64,000 nucleotides of DNA from Parahoeflea alexandrii (GCF_024105735.1 NZ_JAAAML010000002.1:434001-498000); one strand, 5' to 3'; shown: positions 46,769 to 57,927, numbered from the stretch's first letter. Notes: generated by a model from the letters alone, not told the origin. Made by a program: numbers and translations.

Positions 46769-46956
46769 CAATGATTTAAGAAAGAGACGGTTTATTGTTG
46801 GCAGGCTGGCCGAACAGGCTTGAATCAGCGGGCCGTGCGGCGTAAACGGCACCGGCTCACAACGTGCCAGGGATGCGCAGCAAACGGCGAGACCCGGGTT
46901 GAGAGACGCCCGTCCGGTGCAGTGGACAGGATGGTGGAAGACATCACATGCGCAGT

Positions 46957-46984
46957 CTGAACTCTGCCGGTTGGCGGGGTTCAG
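46957..46984 (+). repeat. 12-bp stem-loop in the leader of a small secreted peptide gene
   Basis: CTGAACTCTGCC (46957-46968) pairs with GGCGGGGTTCAG (46973-46984) with two G-T pairs and a GGTT loop. Further short inverted repeats (GCCGTGC/GCACCGGC near 46840, GGCG/CGCC at 46886-46910) make the whole 46800-47000 stretch look structured. No T run. Confidence 0.5.
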
Positions 46985-47017
46985 CTTCAGCAATCAGATA
47001 GATCGGGACATGAGTTA

Positions 47018-47170
47018 ATGGGTAAAACAGTCGTATCCGCGTTTGCATTCGCTATTGTGGTGATCCTGTCCGCATCCGCCTTTGCACCGCGCAGCGTCGC
47101 CCATTCCTCCAAGGGCTGCACACCCGCCTATGGTGTTGATCCCTGCGCCATTCAGGCTCTTGCCGAGTAG
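47018..47170 (+). CDS. Small secreted peptide, 50 residues
   Basis: A short frame from ATG to TAG that is below the usual gene-finding limit. The N terminus MGKTVVSAFAFAIVVILSAS then AFA is a clean Sec signal peptide; the mature part after about residue 24-28 contains HSSKGCTPAYGVDPCAIQA with two cysteines nine residues apart that could form a disulfide in the periplasm. GGGA lies ten bases upstream. No relative is recognised. The stop lies ten bases from the end of convergent uppP. Reality as a gene is supported by the signal peptide, codon pattern and the structured leader, but not proven. Confidence 0.6.
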   Translation: MGKTVVSAFAFAIVVILSASAFAPRSVAHSSKGCTPAYGVDPCAIQALAE

Positions 47171-47180
47171 CCTTTCGGGC

Positions 47181-47984
47181 TCAGCCGAGCAGCCACAATC
47201 CGACCAGCCCCAGACTGCCCACTGTGATTCGCCACCAGGCGAAGGGGGCAAAGCCGTGGCGTGAAACGAAATCGAGCAGGCTGCGCACCACGATCACGCC
47301 GGCGATGAAGGCCATGACGAACCCGACGATGATGGTGACAATGTCGTCATAGGCGAGCTTGTCGTAGTTCTTGTAGAGATCGAGTGTGAAGGCTCCGGCC
47401 ATGGTCGGCATGGCGAGAAAGAACGAGAACTCCGCCGCTGAGCGCTTGTCGGTTCCCATCAGCAGCGCGCCGGCAATCGTTGCGCCCGAGCGCGACGTCC
47501 CCGGAATCATCGCCAGGCACTGACAAAGCCCGATCTTGAAGGCCAGCGACAGCGGGTAATCCATAACATTGGTGTATTTCGGCCTCAGCTTCATCCGGTC
47601 GATGATCAACAGAATGATGCCGCCAACGATCAGCACCCAGCAGATCAGCGCCGTCGATTCGAACAGAACGGACTTGATGAACCCGTGAGCCAGGGCGCCG
47701 ATCACTGCCGCAGGCAGGAAGGCAACCAGAATGGCGCCGACAAAATGTCTTGCCCTTGGGCTCGACGGAAGGGCTACGGCGAGTGCCCAGAGCCGGGCGA
47801 AATAGACCGACAGGATTGCCAGGATGGCGCCCAGTTGCACCAGCACCTCGAAACTGTTGCCGGGCGATTCAAAACCGAGGAAATGCCCCGCCAGCAGCAG
47901 GTGCGCGGTTGAGGAGACGGGAACGAACTCGGTCAGGCCTTCGATGAGTCCGAGCAGGGCACCTACAATTGTCGTTTCATTCAT
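47181..47984 (-). CDS. uppP: Undecaprenyl-diphosphatase
   Basis: 267-residue membrane enzyme that recycles undecaprenyl pyrophosphate to the monophosphate lipid carrier for peptidoglycan and other polymers; overexpression gives bacitracin resistance. The two active-site motifs are intact: [14 protein letters not shown] near the N terminus and [14 protein letters not shown]. About eight hydrophobic segments. Divergent from fzlA. Confidence 0.96.
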   Translation of the reverse strand: MNETTIVGALLGLIEGLTEFVPVSSTAHLLLAGHFLGFESPGNSFEVLVQLGAILAILSVYFARLWALAVALPSSPRARHFVGAILVAFLPAAVIGALAHGFIKSVLFESTALICWVLIVGGIILLIIDRMKLRPKYTNVMDYPLSLAFKIGLCQCLAMIPGTSRSGATIAGALLMGTDKRSAAEFSFFLAMPTMAGAFTLDLYKNYDKLAYDDIVTIIVGFVMAFIAGVIVVRSLLDFVSRHGFAPFAWWRITVGSLGLVGLWLLG

Positions 47985-48171
47985 GCCGGAGTGTCCCTGT
48001 TTCGCGCCGATTCAGGCCTGGGTCATTGGATCGCCCTTTTTGGCGACGAGTGTTCACCGATACTGATCAGTGATTCGCTTGTCTTGCCGGGGGCCAGTCC
48101 CTATAGCTCTATTTTCCGGAATCTGACCAGTCCCGCGCGCCGGCGCCAACGCAAACACGCTCAGCTTCACG

Positions 48172-48864
48172 ATGCCAGTTCTTTATCACCACACCATATC
48201 CGCAGCGTCCCGGTTTGTTCGGGTCTGTTTCAGCGAAGTCGATTTCGCCGCGGAACTCGAGGAAGAACTGCCCTGGGAGAAGCGCCCCGATTTTCTCAAG
48301 ATCAACCCGGCGGGAACATTGCCGGTCTGCGTCACCGACAACGGGCACGGCCTGTGCGGGCCGCATGTCATCGCCGAATGGATCGACGAATCCTTCGGGG
48401 TGTTCAAGCGGGATCGCCGGTTGCTGGCTGAAGACCCGTTCCGCCGCGCCGAAATCCGGCGGCTGATGGAATGGTTCCTGATCAAGTTCGAGCAGGATGT
48501 GGTGCGCCCGCTGGTAAGAGAGCGAATCATCAAGCTGCAACTGCCGACAAGCAAGGGTGGCGGAGCGCCTGATCCCAAGTTGCTGCGCACCGGCCGAGCC
48601 AACATTCGCCAGCACATGAAATACCTCTCCTGGCTAGCCGGGTCCCGGGCGTGGCTCGCCGGCGACAAGCTCAGCTATGCCGACCTCGCCGCCGCCGCTT
48701 CCCTGTCGGTGATGGATTATCTGGGCGAAATTGACTGGAACGAATATCCGCAGGCCAAGGAATGGTACCAGCGCATCAAGTCCCGCCCGTCCTTCCGGCC
48801 ATTGCTGGCTGACCGGATCCGCAACCTGCCACCGGTCGCTCACTACGCCGACCTCGATTTCTAG
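48172..48864 (+). CDS. fzlA: GST-like FtsZ-binding protein FzlA
   Basis: 230-residue protein with glutathione S-transferase fold. In Caulobacter FzlA binds FtsZ filaments and is needed for constriction rather than for glutathione chemistry. Seen: thioredoxin-like N domain (YHHTISAASRFVRVCFSE, FLKINPAGTLPVCV), C-terminal all-helical domain with SYADLAAAASLSVMDYLGEIDW, and the ending HYADLDF that is shared by alphaproteobacterial FzlA proteins. No strong ribosome site is evident. Gene context (uppP divergent, queG downstream by 55 bases) is as in other Rhizobiales. A generic GST is the alternative. Confidence 0.82.
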   Translation: MPVLYHHTISAASRFVRVCFSEVDFAAELEEELPWEKRPDFLKINPAGTLPVCVTDNGHGLCGPHVIAEWIDESFGVFKRDRRLLAEDPFRRAEIRRLMEWFLIKFEQDVVRPLVRERIIKLQLPTSKGGGAPDPKLLRTGRANIRQHMKYLSWLAGSRAWLAGDKLSYADLAAAASLSVMDYLGEIDWNEYPQAKEWYQRIKSRPSFRPLLADRIRNLPPVAHYADLDF

Positions 48865-48919
48865 GCTGATGGCGGGCGGCAGCCATACTGGTTCCGAACG
48901 GCGCGACGGCGGGGCAGGC

Positions 48920-50089
48920 ATGCGATCCGCGCCCCTCTCAGTGCAGCAGGTCGCTCGGCTCAAGGCATTTCTACACACCGAAGCCGAACGCCTGGGTTTT
49001 TGCGCGTTGGCCGTGACCCCGGCCCGATCCGCGCCGTTCTCGCGCGAGCGCCTGGCCGAATTCGTCGATCTTGGCCGCCATGGCTCCATGCAGTGGTTGG
49101 CGGAAACCCTGGACCGCCGTGCCGAGCCGCAAACCCTCTGGCCGGAGGCACGTTCGGTCATCGTGCTCGCGATGAACTACGGTCCTGATCGTGATCCGCT
49201 CGAAAACCTTGCTCACCCCCAGAATGCCACGGTCTCTGTCTACGCCCGCAATCGCGATTACCATGACATCATCAAGGGCAAGCTCAAGGAACTGGCGGGC
49301 AAGTTCGCCTCCCGCGCCGGCGGTGACGTCAAGGTCTTCGTCGACACCGCGCCGGTGATGGAAAAGCCGCTCGCCCAGGCTGCCGGGCTCGGCTGGATTG
49401 GCAAGCACACCAATCTGGTGAGCCGCAGCCATGGCTCATGGATCTTCCTGGCATCGATTTTCACCACCGTGGATCTCGCGGCCGATGCGGCAGAAGTCGA
49501 TCACTGCGGTTCCTGCCGCGCCTGTCTTGATGCCTGCCCGACGGATGCGTTCCCCGCACCCTACCAGATCGATGCGCGGCGCTGCATTTCCTATTTGACC
49601 ATCGAGAACAAGGGACCGATCCCGCGCGAGTTCCGCACCGCCATCGGCAATCGTGTCTATGGCTGTGACGATTGCCTGGCGGCCTGTCCTTGGAACAAGT
49701 ACGCGCAGGCCGCCAGCGAGGCCAAGCTGATTGCCCGCGAGGATCTGCGTTCTCCGCCGCTGTCGGGTTTTCTGGCAATGGATGATGCCGCATTCCGGGC
49801 CTTTTTCTCAGGCTCTCCGGTCAAGCGGATTGGCCGCGACAGGTTTTTGCGCAATGTGCTGGTGGCCGTGGGCAACAGCGGCGAGCCGGATCTCGCGCCG
49901 CCCTGCGAAGCCTTGCTGAGCGATGCTTCGCCGCTGGTCAGAGGCAGCGCCGTCTGGGCCCTGTCACAACTGACAGCGCCCCGCCGGATGCATGAGCTTG
50001 CTGCTCAGGCCGGCCAGGAGCCCGATGCGGACGTCAGGCAAGAATGGCAACTGGCGCTCGGCGCCGGCAATGAATTGGAACAAGGGTGA
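48920..50089 (+). CDS. queG: Epoxyqueuosine reductase QueG
   Basis: 389-residue cobalamin- and Fe-S-dependent enzyme for the last step of queuosine tRNA modification. Two [4Fe-4S] motifs: CGSCRACLDACPTDAF and CDDCLAACPWNKYA. N-terminal cobalamin-binding domain with GRHGSMQWL and FVDTAPVMEKPLAQAAGLGWIGKHTN. The C terminus carries a HEAT-like repeat (LLSDASPLVRGSAVWALSQL) as usual. An in-frame ATG at 48869 would add 17 residues. Next gene starts four bases after its stop. Confidence 0.95.
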   Translation: MRSAPLSVQQVARLKAFLHTEAERLGFCALAVTPARSAPFSRERLAEFVDLGRHGSMQWLAETLDRRAEPQTLWPEARSVIVLAMNYGPDRDPLENLAHPQNATVSVYARNRDYHDIIKGKLKELAGKFASRAGGDVKVFVDTAPVMEKPLAQAAGLGWIGKHTNLVSRSHGSWIFLASIFTTVDLAADAAEVDHCGSCRACLDACPTDAFPAPYQIDARRCISYLTIENKGPIPREFRTAIGNRVYGCDDCLAACPWNKYAQAASEAKLIAREDLRSPPLSGFLAMDDAAFRAFFSGSPVKRIGRDRFLRNVLVAVGNSGEPDLAPPCEALLSDASPLVRGSAVWALSQLTAPRRMHELAAQAGQEPDADVRQEWQLALGAGNELEQG

Positions 50090-50093
50090 ACCC

Positions 50094-50966
50094 ATGAGAA
50101 TGATGATCTTCGGCGCCGGGTTTTCCGGTCTTGCGATTGCCCGGACGCTTGCCGGTGAGTGTGACTTTGCCGGTGGCACAACGCGCAGCGCCGAACGGTT
50201 TGCCGCGCTGCAGGGCGCAGGTCTGACCCCCTTCATCTATCAAGGTGGCAACCCCGGAGAGGAATTGAGCACTGCTCTGAGCGAAATCACCCATCTGGTC
50301 ATGTCGATTGCGCCCGATACGGGCGGCGATCCGCTTCTGGAAGTCTTTGCCGGCGGTCTGCGGCCGACGATGCCGAAACTTGAATGGATCGGTTATCTCT
50401 CCACCGTGGGCGTCTATGGCGATCATGGTGGTGATTGGGTTGACGAGGACACCGCGTGCAAGCCGGTCTCGCGCCGCTCGGTCGCGCGTCTGGCGGCTGA
50501 AGACGGCTGGACCCGGCTGGCAGACGAAGCCGGCGTACCGCTTGCCATCATCCGCTTGTCAGGGATCTACGGTCCGGGCCGCAATGCGCTCAAAACCATA
50601 AGCGAAGGCAAGGCCCGGCGTCTGATCAAGCCTGGCCAGGTGTTCAATCGCATCCATGTCGCCGATATTGGCGGCGCCACCGCGCTGCTCGCCAGGCAAC
50701 GGTTGGGAGGTATCTACAATGTCACCGACGACATGCCGGCCCCCCCACAGGATGTTGTCAGCGAGGCCGCGCGCATCATGGGCGTCGAACCGCCCGCCGA
50801 GATGGATTTCGAAACCGCCGATCTGTCGCCGATGGCGCGGTCTTTCTACGGTGAGAACAAGCGCGTCGCCAATGCACGGATCAAGGAAGCCGGATACAGT
50901 TTCATGTACCCCGACTATGTCACCGGGCTCTCGGCCCTGTGTCGTGACGAATCCTGGAAGGGATAG
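50094..50966 (+). CDS. NAD(P)-dependent epimerase/reductase, YeeZ type
   Basis: 290-residue extended SDR protein. The nucleotide-binding loop is IFGAGFSGLAIARTL (GxGxxG like, the YeeZ/TylC variant). STVGVYGDHGGDWVDE and IIRLSGIYGPGRNAL are typical of extended SDR proteins of unknown substrate found downstream of queG. AAGGG precedes the ATG. Probably co-transcribed with queG. Function not known. Confidence 0.85.
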   Translation: MRMMIFGAGFSGLAIARTLAGECDFAGGTTRSAERFAALQGAGLTPFIYQGGNPGEELSTALSEITHLVMSIAPDTGGDPLLEVFAGGLRPTMPKLEWIGYLSTVGVYGDHGGDWVDEDTACKPVSRRSVARLAAEDGWTRLADEAGVPLAIIRLSGIYGPGRNALKTISEGKARRLIKPGQVFNRIHVADIGGATALLARQRLGGIYNVTDDMPAPPQDVVSEAARIMGVEPPAEMDFETADLSPMARSFYGENKRVANARIKEAGYSFMYPDYVTGLSALCRDESWKG

Positions 50967-51070
50967 CAAAGGCCGGCTGCAACAAACGGCAACAATAAGT
51001 GAATTTGCTGATCTTCTTTTGGCCTGCTTGACTGTCCAGTACCCGCGGCATCACAAAGAGGGATTCCAAA

Positions 51071-51454
51071 TTGACTTCAACCAACCTCAACGCACGAGCC
51101 GCCGGATTGTTCCTTGCAGGCCTAATGACCGCTGCAGCCACTCTTTCCACCGTCAGCCCCGCATCCGCAGCTGAGCCGTCCTGCGGGCGTGCCTCATGGT
51201 ATGCCCTGACCTCGCGTACCGCCTCGGGCGAGCGCATGGATCCGTCGAAACTGACCGCTGCTCATCCGCGCCTTCGGTTCGGAACGAGGGTCGAGGTGGT
51301 CAATCCACGCAACGGCAAATCCGTCGTGGTCCGCATCAATGACCGGGGCCCTTTCATCAAGGGCCGCATCATCGACGTGTCCAAGGCTGCCGCCGGTCAT
51401 CTCGGCATGATCAAGGCAGGCGTTGCCAAAGTCTGCTATCGCGTGATCTCCTGA
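51071..51454 (+). CDS. RlpA-like septal ring lytic transglycosylase family protein
   Basis: 127-residue exported protein made of a signal peptide (to about SPASAA, residue 34) plus one double-psi beta-barrel domain. The RlpA signature is complete: [60 protein letters not shown]. Residues aligned with catalytic Glu, Asp and His of Pseudomonas RlpA are present. There is no SPOR domain, so septal targeting by denuded glycans is not expected. TTG start with GAGGGA upstream. Free-standing gene. Confidence 0.88.
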   Translation: MTSTNLNARAAGLFLAGLMTAAATLSTVSPASAAEPSCGRASWYALTSRTASGERMDPSKLTAAHPRLRFGTRVEVVNPRNGKSVVVRINDRGPFIKGRIIDVSKAAAGHLGMIKAGVAKVCYRVIS

Positions 51455-51470
51455 TCCAATCCGCTTGCCA

Positions 51471-51500
51471 GCCCCGTTTGTCTCGCTATTGTGGCGGGGC
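51471..51500 (+). terminator. Weak hairpin after the RlpA-like gene
   Basis: GCCCCG (51471-51476) with CGGGGC (51495-51500); an 18-base loop and only a scattered T tract (ATGTATTCTTT) follow. A low-strength end signal at best. Confidence 0.3.
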
Positions 51501-51571
51501 ATGTATTCTTTCAAGGGGTTACAGCGCTGGGATGCGTTCGGTAGAGCGCCCCGCGCTGGCAGAGGCGGGCA

Positions 51572-52879
51572 ATGATGGAAAGCGCGGACATTCTGGAACG
51601 GCAAGAGTCTCTCACCCGGGAGATTGCCTCGCGCCGCGATGAGCTGGTGGCCCTGACCCAGGATCTGATTCGCATCCCGACACTCAACCCGCCCGGGGAT
51701 TTCTATCGCGACATCTGCGAGTATCTCGCCCGCCGTCTCGAAAAATCCGGTTTCGACGTCAAGCTGCTGCGCGCCGAAGGCACGCCAGGAGACAGCGAGC
51801 GCCATCCGCGCTGGAACGTGATCTGCCGCCGCGAGGGTGGCCGCTCCGGCCCCTGCGTTCATTTCAATTCTCATATCGACGTGGTCTCGACCGGCGCCGG
51901 CTGGACCTTCGACCCCTTCGCCGGAACCGTCTCCGACGGCAAGATCTATGGCCGCGGCGCCTGCGACATGAAGGGCGGGCTCGCTGCATCGATCGTCGCC
52001 GCCGAAGCCTTTGTCGCCCTCTGGCCGGAGTATCCGGGCGCCATCGAGATCTCCGGCACCGCCGACGAGGAAACCGGCGGCTATGGCGGCGTCGCCTGGC
52101 TGGCCGGGCAGGGCTATTTCTCGCCCGAGCGCGTGCAGCACGTGATCATCCCGGAACCGCTCAACAAGGACCGGATCTGCCTCGGCCACCGCGGCGTCAT
52201 GTGGGCTGAGATCAAGACCCATGGCCGCATCGCCCATGGCTCGATGCCGTTTCTCGGCGATTGCGCCGTGCGCCACATGGGCGCGGTCATTGCCGAGATG
52301 GAAACCTCGCTGTTTCCGGCTCTTGCGAAAAAACACACCGCCATGCCGGTGGTGCCCGATGGCGCCAGGCAATCCACGATGAACATCAACTCGCTGCACG
52401 GCGGACAGGCCGAGCCCGATCCGGATTTCACCGGATTCCCGTCGGCCTGCGTGCCCGACGAGGCCCGGATGATCATCGACCGGCGCTACCTGATCGAGGA
52501 GCAGGCCGAGGAGGTGCGCGAGGAGATCATCTCCCTGCTCGAACGGGTCAAGGCAGAGCGGACCGGCTTTCGCTATGATTTCGAGGAACTCTGGCAGGTC
52601 AGCCCCACCATGACATCGGTCGATGCGCCGGTGGTCAAGGCGGTCGAGCGCGGCATCCGCTCTGCGCTCGCCTGCGATCCGGTGCACGTCGTCTCGCCCG
52701 GCACCTACGACCAGAAACATATTGACCGCATTGGTCGCTTGAAAGACTGTATCGCCTATGGCCCCGGCATCCTCGATCTGGCGCATCAGCCGGACGAATA
52801 TGTCGGGATCGACGATATGGTGGACTCGGCGAGGGTCATGGCCTTCGCGTTGGACGATCTTCTGCACGGACGCGCGTAA
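51572..52879 (+). CDS. ArgE/DapE family deacylase
   Basis: 435-residue M20 amidohydrolase of the acetylornithine deacetylase/succinyl-DAP desuccinylase group. Zinc site: FNSHIDVVSTG (His, Asp), GRGACDMKGGL (bridging Asp), TADEETGGYGG (Glu-Glu), and the late His in ILDLAHQPDEYVGIDD. Not true ArgE or DapE by context: it heads an operon with a peptide-type ABC transporter, an aldehyde dehydrogenase and an SDR, so it probably hydrolyses the imported N-acylated or peptide-like compound. Substrate unknown. Confidence 0.9.
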   Translation: MMESADILERQESLTREIASRRDELVALTQDLIRIPTLNPPGDFYRDICEYLARRLEKSGFDVKLLRAEGTPGDSERHPRWNVICRREGGRSGPCVHFNSHIDVVSTGAGWTFDPFAGTVSDGKIYGRGACDMKGGLAASIVAAEAFVALWPEYPGAIEISGTADEETGGYGGVAWLAGQGYFSPERVQHVIIPEPLNKDRICLGHRGVMWAEIKTHGRIAHGSMPFLGDCAVRHMGAVIAEMETSLFPALAKKHTAMPVVPDGARQSTMNINSLHGGQAEPDPDFTGFPSACVPDEARMIIDRRYLIEEQAEEVREEIISLLERVKAERTGFRYDFEELWQVSPTMTSVDAPVVKAVERGIRSALACDPVHVVSPGTYDQKHIDRIGRLKDCIAYGPGILDLAHQPDEYVGIDDMVDSARVMAFALDDLLHGRA

Positions 52880-52916
52880 GACGTGATCCGGATAAACGGG
52901 AACAAAGGAAGCTGAC

Positions 52917-54407
52917 ATGACAAAGAATTCGATCACAGCTGCGGCTGTTTCGGTGCTGGCACTGGGACTGGCTCTCGGAGCCCCACCTGCCATGGCCGCC
53001 AAGATGGATGTCACCATCGGCATGCAGCTTGAGCCGCCGAACCTCGATCCGACCGGCGGCGCCGCCGCGGCGATCGACGAGGTGGTCTACGCAAACGTCT
53101 TTGAAGGCCTCACCCGCTTTGGCTCCGACGGCGCAATCCTGCCGGCGCTGGCCGAAAGCTGGGAGATCTCCGAGGACGGCCTGAGCTACACTTTCAAGCT
53201 TCGTGAAGGCGTGAAGTTCCATGACGGCACGGATTTCAATGCCGAAGACGTGAAGTTCTCGCTCGACCGCGCCCGCGCCGATGAGTCCACCAACGCCCAG
53301 AAGGCTCTGTTCGCCGACATCGCCTCGGTCGAGTTGGTTGATCCCGCCACTGTCAAGGTGACGCTGTCCAAGCCCAACGGCTCGTTCCTGTTCAACATGG
53401 CCTGGGGCGATGCAGTCATCGTCGCGCCTGAATCGGCAGCAGACAACGCCGCAAATCCGGTCGGCACCGGTCCCTTCACCCTGACCGAATGGGTCAAGGG
53501 CGACCGGGTCGAACTCGGCCGCTACGACGGCTACTGGGGCACTCCGGTCAAGCTCGACAAGGTGACCTTCAAGTTCATCTCCGACCCGACGGCGGCCTTT
53601 GCCGCGATGATGGCCGGCGACCTTGACGCCTACCCGGCCTTCCCGGCCCCGGAGAACCTGGTCCAGTTCGAGGCCGATCCGCGCTTCGAGGTGATCACCG
53701 GCTCGTCCGAAGGCGAAACCATTCTCGCCATGAACAACAAGCAGGCGCCGCTCGACAACATCAAGGTGCGTGAGGCGATCGTCCATGCCATCGACCGCCA
53801 GGCGATCATTGATGGCGCCATGTTCGGCTACGGCACGCCGATCGGCACCCACTTTGCCCCGCACAACCCGGCATATGTCGATCTGACCGCCCAGTCGGCC
53901 TACGACCCGGAGAAGTCCAAGGCGCTGCTGGCGGAAGCCGGCGTCAGCGATCTTTCCTTGTCGCTGAAGCTGCCGCCCCCGAGCTATGCCCGTCGTGGCG
54001 GCGAGATCATTGCCGCCCAGTTGCGTGAAGTCGGCATCAATGTCGACATCACCAATGTCGAATGGGCGCAGTGGCTTGATGATGTCTTCAAGGCCAAGAA
54101 CTTTGACATGACCATCGTTTCGCACACCGAACCGATGGATATCGGCATCTATGCCCGCGACGACTACTATTTCCAGTACGGTGATGCGGATTTCAAGGCG
54201 ATCATGGCCGATCTTGCCAACGCGACGGATCCCGCCAGGCGCACAGAGCTGATGCAGGCTGCGCAGAAGAAGATCGCCGACGATTACGTCAACGGCTATC
54301 TGTTCCAGCTTGCCCGCGCCGGCGTCATCAGCGCCAAGCTGAAAGGCATCTGGCTCAACGCGCCGACCCAGGCCAACGACATGACCGGTGTCTACTGGGA
54401 AGATTGA
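52917..54407 (+). CDS. ABC transporter substrate-binding protein, SBP family 5
   Basis: 496-residue periplasmic binding protein of the DppA/OppA family. Signal peptide to about residue 27 (VLALGLALGAPPAMA). The cluster 5 pattern is clear: GMQLEPPNLDPTGGAAAA, FEGLTRFGSDGAILPALAESWEIS, YTFKLREGVKFHDGTDFNAEDVKFSLDRA. Ligand could be a peptide, opine or acylated amino acid. Followed by a strong stem-loop before the permease genes, which would raise its expression relative to them. Confidence 0.93.
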   Translation: MTKNSITAAAVSVLALGLALGAPPAMAAKMDVTIGMQLEPPNLDPTGGAAAAIDEVVYANVFEGLTRFGSDGAILPALAESWEISEDGLSYTFKLREGVKFHDGTDFNAEDVKFSLDRARADESTNAQKALFADIASVELVDPATVKVTLSKPNGSFLFNMAWGDAVIVAPESAADNAANPVGTGPFTLTEWVKGDRVELGRYDGYWGTPVKLDKVTFKFISDPTAAFAAMMAGDLDAYPAFPAPENLVQFEADPRFEVITGSSEGETILAMNNKQAPLDNIKVREAIVHAIDRQAIIDGAMFGYGTPIGTHFAPHNPAYVDLTAQSAYDPEKSKALLAEAGVSDLSLSLKLPPPSYARRGGEIIAAQLREVGINVDITNVEWAQWLDDVFKAKNFDMTIVSHTEPMDIGIYARDDYYFQYGDADFKAIMADLANATDPARRTELMQAAQKKIADDYVNGYLFQLARAGVISAKLKGIWLNAPTQANDMTGVYWED

Positions 54408-54423
54408 GACCGTCGATGCTTCT

Positions 54424-54449
54424 GATGGCCGGGTCTGACCCCGGCCATC
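54424..54449 (+). repeat. Intercistronic stem-loop between binding-protein and permease genes
   Basis: GATGGCCGGG (54424-54433) pairs perfectly with CCCGGCCATC (54440-54449) around TCTGAC. It is followed not by a T run but by C-rich sequence with an imperfect direct repeat (ATGCCCC-TGGATC at 54458-54470, ATGCCCCCCTGGATC at 54471-54485). Such hairpins protect the upstream transcript and cut read-through. Confidence 0.6.
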
Positions 54450-54492
54450 CCATCCCCATGCCCCTGGATCATGCCCCCCTGGATCGTGCACG

Positions 54493-55443
54493 ATGACCGC
54501 TTATCTCCTGCGGCGCCTCCTGTCCCTGTCGCTCAGTCTTGTTGCCGCAAGCCTGGTCATCTTCCTGGTGATGGAAGTGGTGCCCGGAGATCCGGCATCC
54601 TTCATGATGGGCATCAATGCTGATCCGCAGGCAGTCGCCGCCTTGCGGACCCAGCTTGGCCTCGATCAGCCGCTGCCACTGCGGTATCTCGGCTGGATCT
54701 CAGGTTTGCTGCAGGGCGATTTCGGCATTTCCTATACCTACCGGGTCCCGGTTTCCGAACTGATCGCCGAGCGGGTGGTGATCTCCTTGCCGCTGACGCT
54801 CTATGCGCTGGCGCTTTCGACCCTGATCGCTTTCCCCGCGGGAATTCTGGCGGCCTCCCGGCGCAACTCGGCCTCCGACCTGTCGGTCATGGGCGCCACC
54901 CAGCTTGGCGTGGCGATCCCGAACTTCTGGTTCGCGATGATCCTGGTGCTGGTCTTCGCGGTCAATCTGCGCTGGTTTTCCGCCGGCGGATTTCCGGGAT
55001 GGGAAGCCGGCTTCTGGCCGGCAATGAAGGCGCTGACCCTGCCGGCCATCGCGCTCGCCCTGCCGCAGGCCTCGATTCTTGCGCGCGTAATGCGCTCGTC
55101 GCTGATCGACACGCTCAACGAGGATTTCATGCGCACCGCCCGCGCCAAGGGGTTGAGCCGCGGCCAGGCGCTCAGGCGCCATGCGCTGCGCAATGCGCTC
55201 ATCCCGGTGCTGACCATCATCGGCCTGCAGTTTTCCTTCCTGCTTGCCGGCGGCATCATCATCGAGAATGTCTTCTACCTGCCCGGTCTTGGCCGGCTGG
55301 CGTTCCAGGCGATCACCCAGCGCGATCTGATAGTCGTCCGCTCCGTGGTGATCCTTCTGGTCTTCGCCGTCATCGTCGTCACCTTCCTGGTCGATCTCGC
55401 CTATGCGGCCGCCGACCCGCGATTGCGCAGGCGCCGGACATGA
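54493..55443 (+). CDS. ABC transporter permease, DppB type
   Basis: 316-residue inner-membrane permease. N-terminal RRLLSLSLSLVAASLVIFLVM and EVVPGDPASFMMG are characteristic of DppB/OppB proteins, as is the EAA loop FMRTARAKGLSRGQALRRHALRNALIPV. About six hydrophobic segments. Overlaps the next permease by four bases. No Shine-Dalgarno sequence is evident before the ATG. Confidence 0.93.
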   Translation: MTAYLLRRLLSLSLSLVAASLVIFLVMEVVPGDPASFMMGINADPQAVAALRTQLGLDQPLPLRYLGWISGLLQGDFGISYTYRVPVSELIAERVVISLPLTLYALALSTLIAFPAGILAASRRNSASDLSVMGATQLGVAIPNFWFAMILVLVFAVNLRWFSAGGFPGWEAGFWPAMKALTLPAIALALPQASILARVMRSSLIDTLNEDFMRTARAKGLSRGQALRRHALRNALIPVLTIIGLQFSFLLAGGIIIENVFYLPGLGRLAFQAITQRDLIVVRSVVILLVFAVIVVTFLVDLAYAAADPRLRRRRT

Positions 55444-56296
55444 GCACAAACCCCACGGATCGCTCCTTCCTGCGGATGGCGGTCGGTCATCCCGCCTTTG
55501 TGCTCGGCTTTGTGCTCTCCGCGCTGTTCATCGCGCTTGCGCTGGTCTCGTTCATCTGGACGCCGTTCGATCCGACCCGGCTCGATATCGCCGGCAAGCT
55601 CAAGGGCCCGTCGCTTACGCACTGGTTCGGAACGGATCATTTCGGACGCGACATGTTTTCCATGATCATGGTCGGCGCCCGGGTTTCGATCGCCGTGGCC
55701 TTCGTCGCCGTTGGCATCGGCATGATCGTCGGCGTGCCGCTGGGGCTTTACGCAGCCGCCCGCAGGGGCAGCCTGCTCGACGAGATCATCATGCGCGGCA
55801 ACGATCTGGTCTTTGCCTTTCCGTCGCTGTTGCTGGCGATCATGATCACCGCCGTCTTCGGGCCTGGCTCCGTCAATGCCATCATCGCCATCGGCATTTT
55901 CAACGTGCCGGTGTTTGCGCGGCTGGCGCGCGGCGCGGCGCTGTCGCTGTGGACCCGCGATTTCGTGCTTGCGGCGCGGGTGGCGGGCAAGACCAAGGCG
56001 AGGATCTCGGCCGAACACATCCTGCCCAACATCGCCAACCTGCTGATCGTGCAGGGCACCATCCAATTCTCGCTCGCCATCCTGGCCGAGGCGGCGCTGG
56101 CCTATGTCGGGCTCGGCGCGCAGCCGCCGCTGCCGAGCTGGGGCCGCATGCTCGCAGACGCGCAGACGCTGATTTCGCTCGCCCCGCACATGGCCTTGTT
56201 TCCCGGCTTTGCAATCATTGTCACCGTGCTTGGGCTGAACCTTCTGGGCGACGGTCTGCGCGATCTGTTCGATCCCAGGCTGAGACGGGGGCGCTG

Positions 56297-56297
<1 letters not shown>
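55440..56297 (+). CDS. ABC transporter permease, DppC type
   Basis: 285-residue partner permease. The DppC signature THWFGTDHFGRDMFSMIMVGARVS is present, and the EAA loop is FVLAARVAGKTKARISAEHILPN. Start at the ATGA overlap with the upstream gene; the frame is open further 5' inside that gene but those residues are out of place. Stop overlaps the ATPase start by one base. Confidence 0.93.
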
Positions 56298-57907
<1,610 letters not shown>

Positions 57908-57927
57908 AAGTGAAGAAAGGACGACCC

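Noticed and set aside
48009-48076. Two GATTC (CcrM/GcrA) sites before fzlA
   Set aside because: Two GANTC sites in 187 bases are close to chance, so no claim of methylation control is made.
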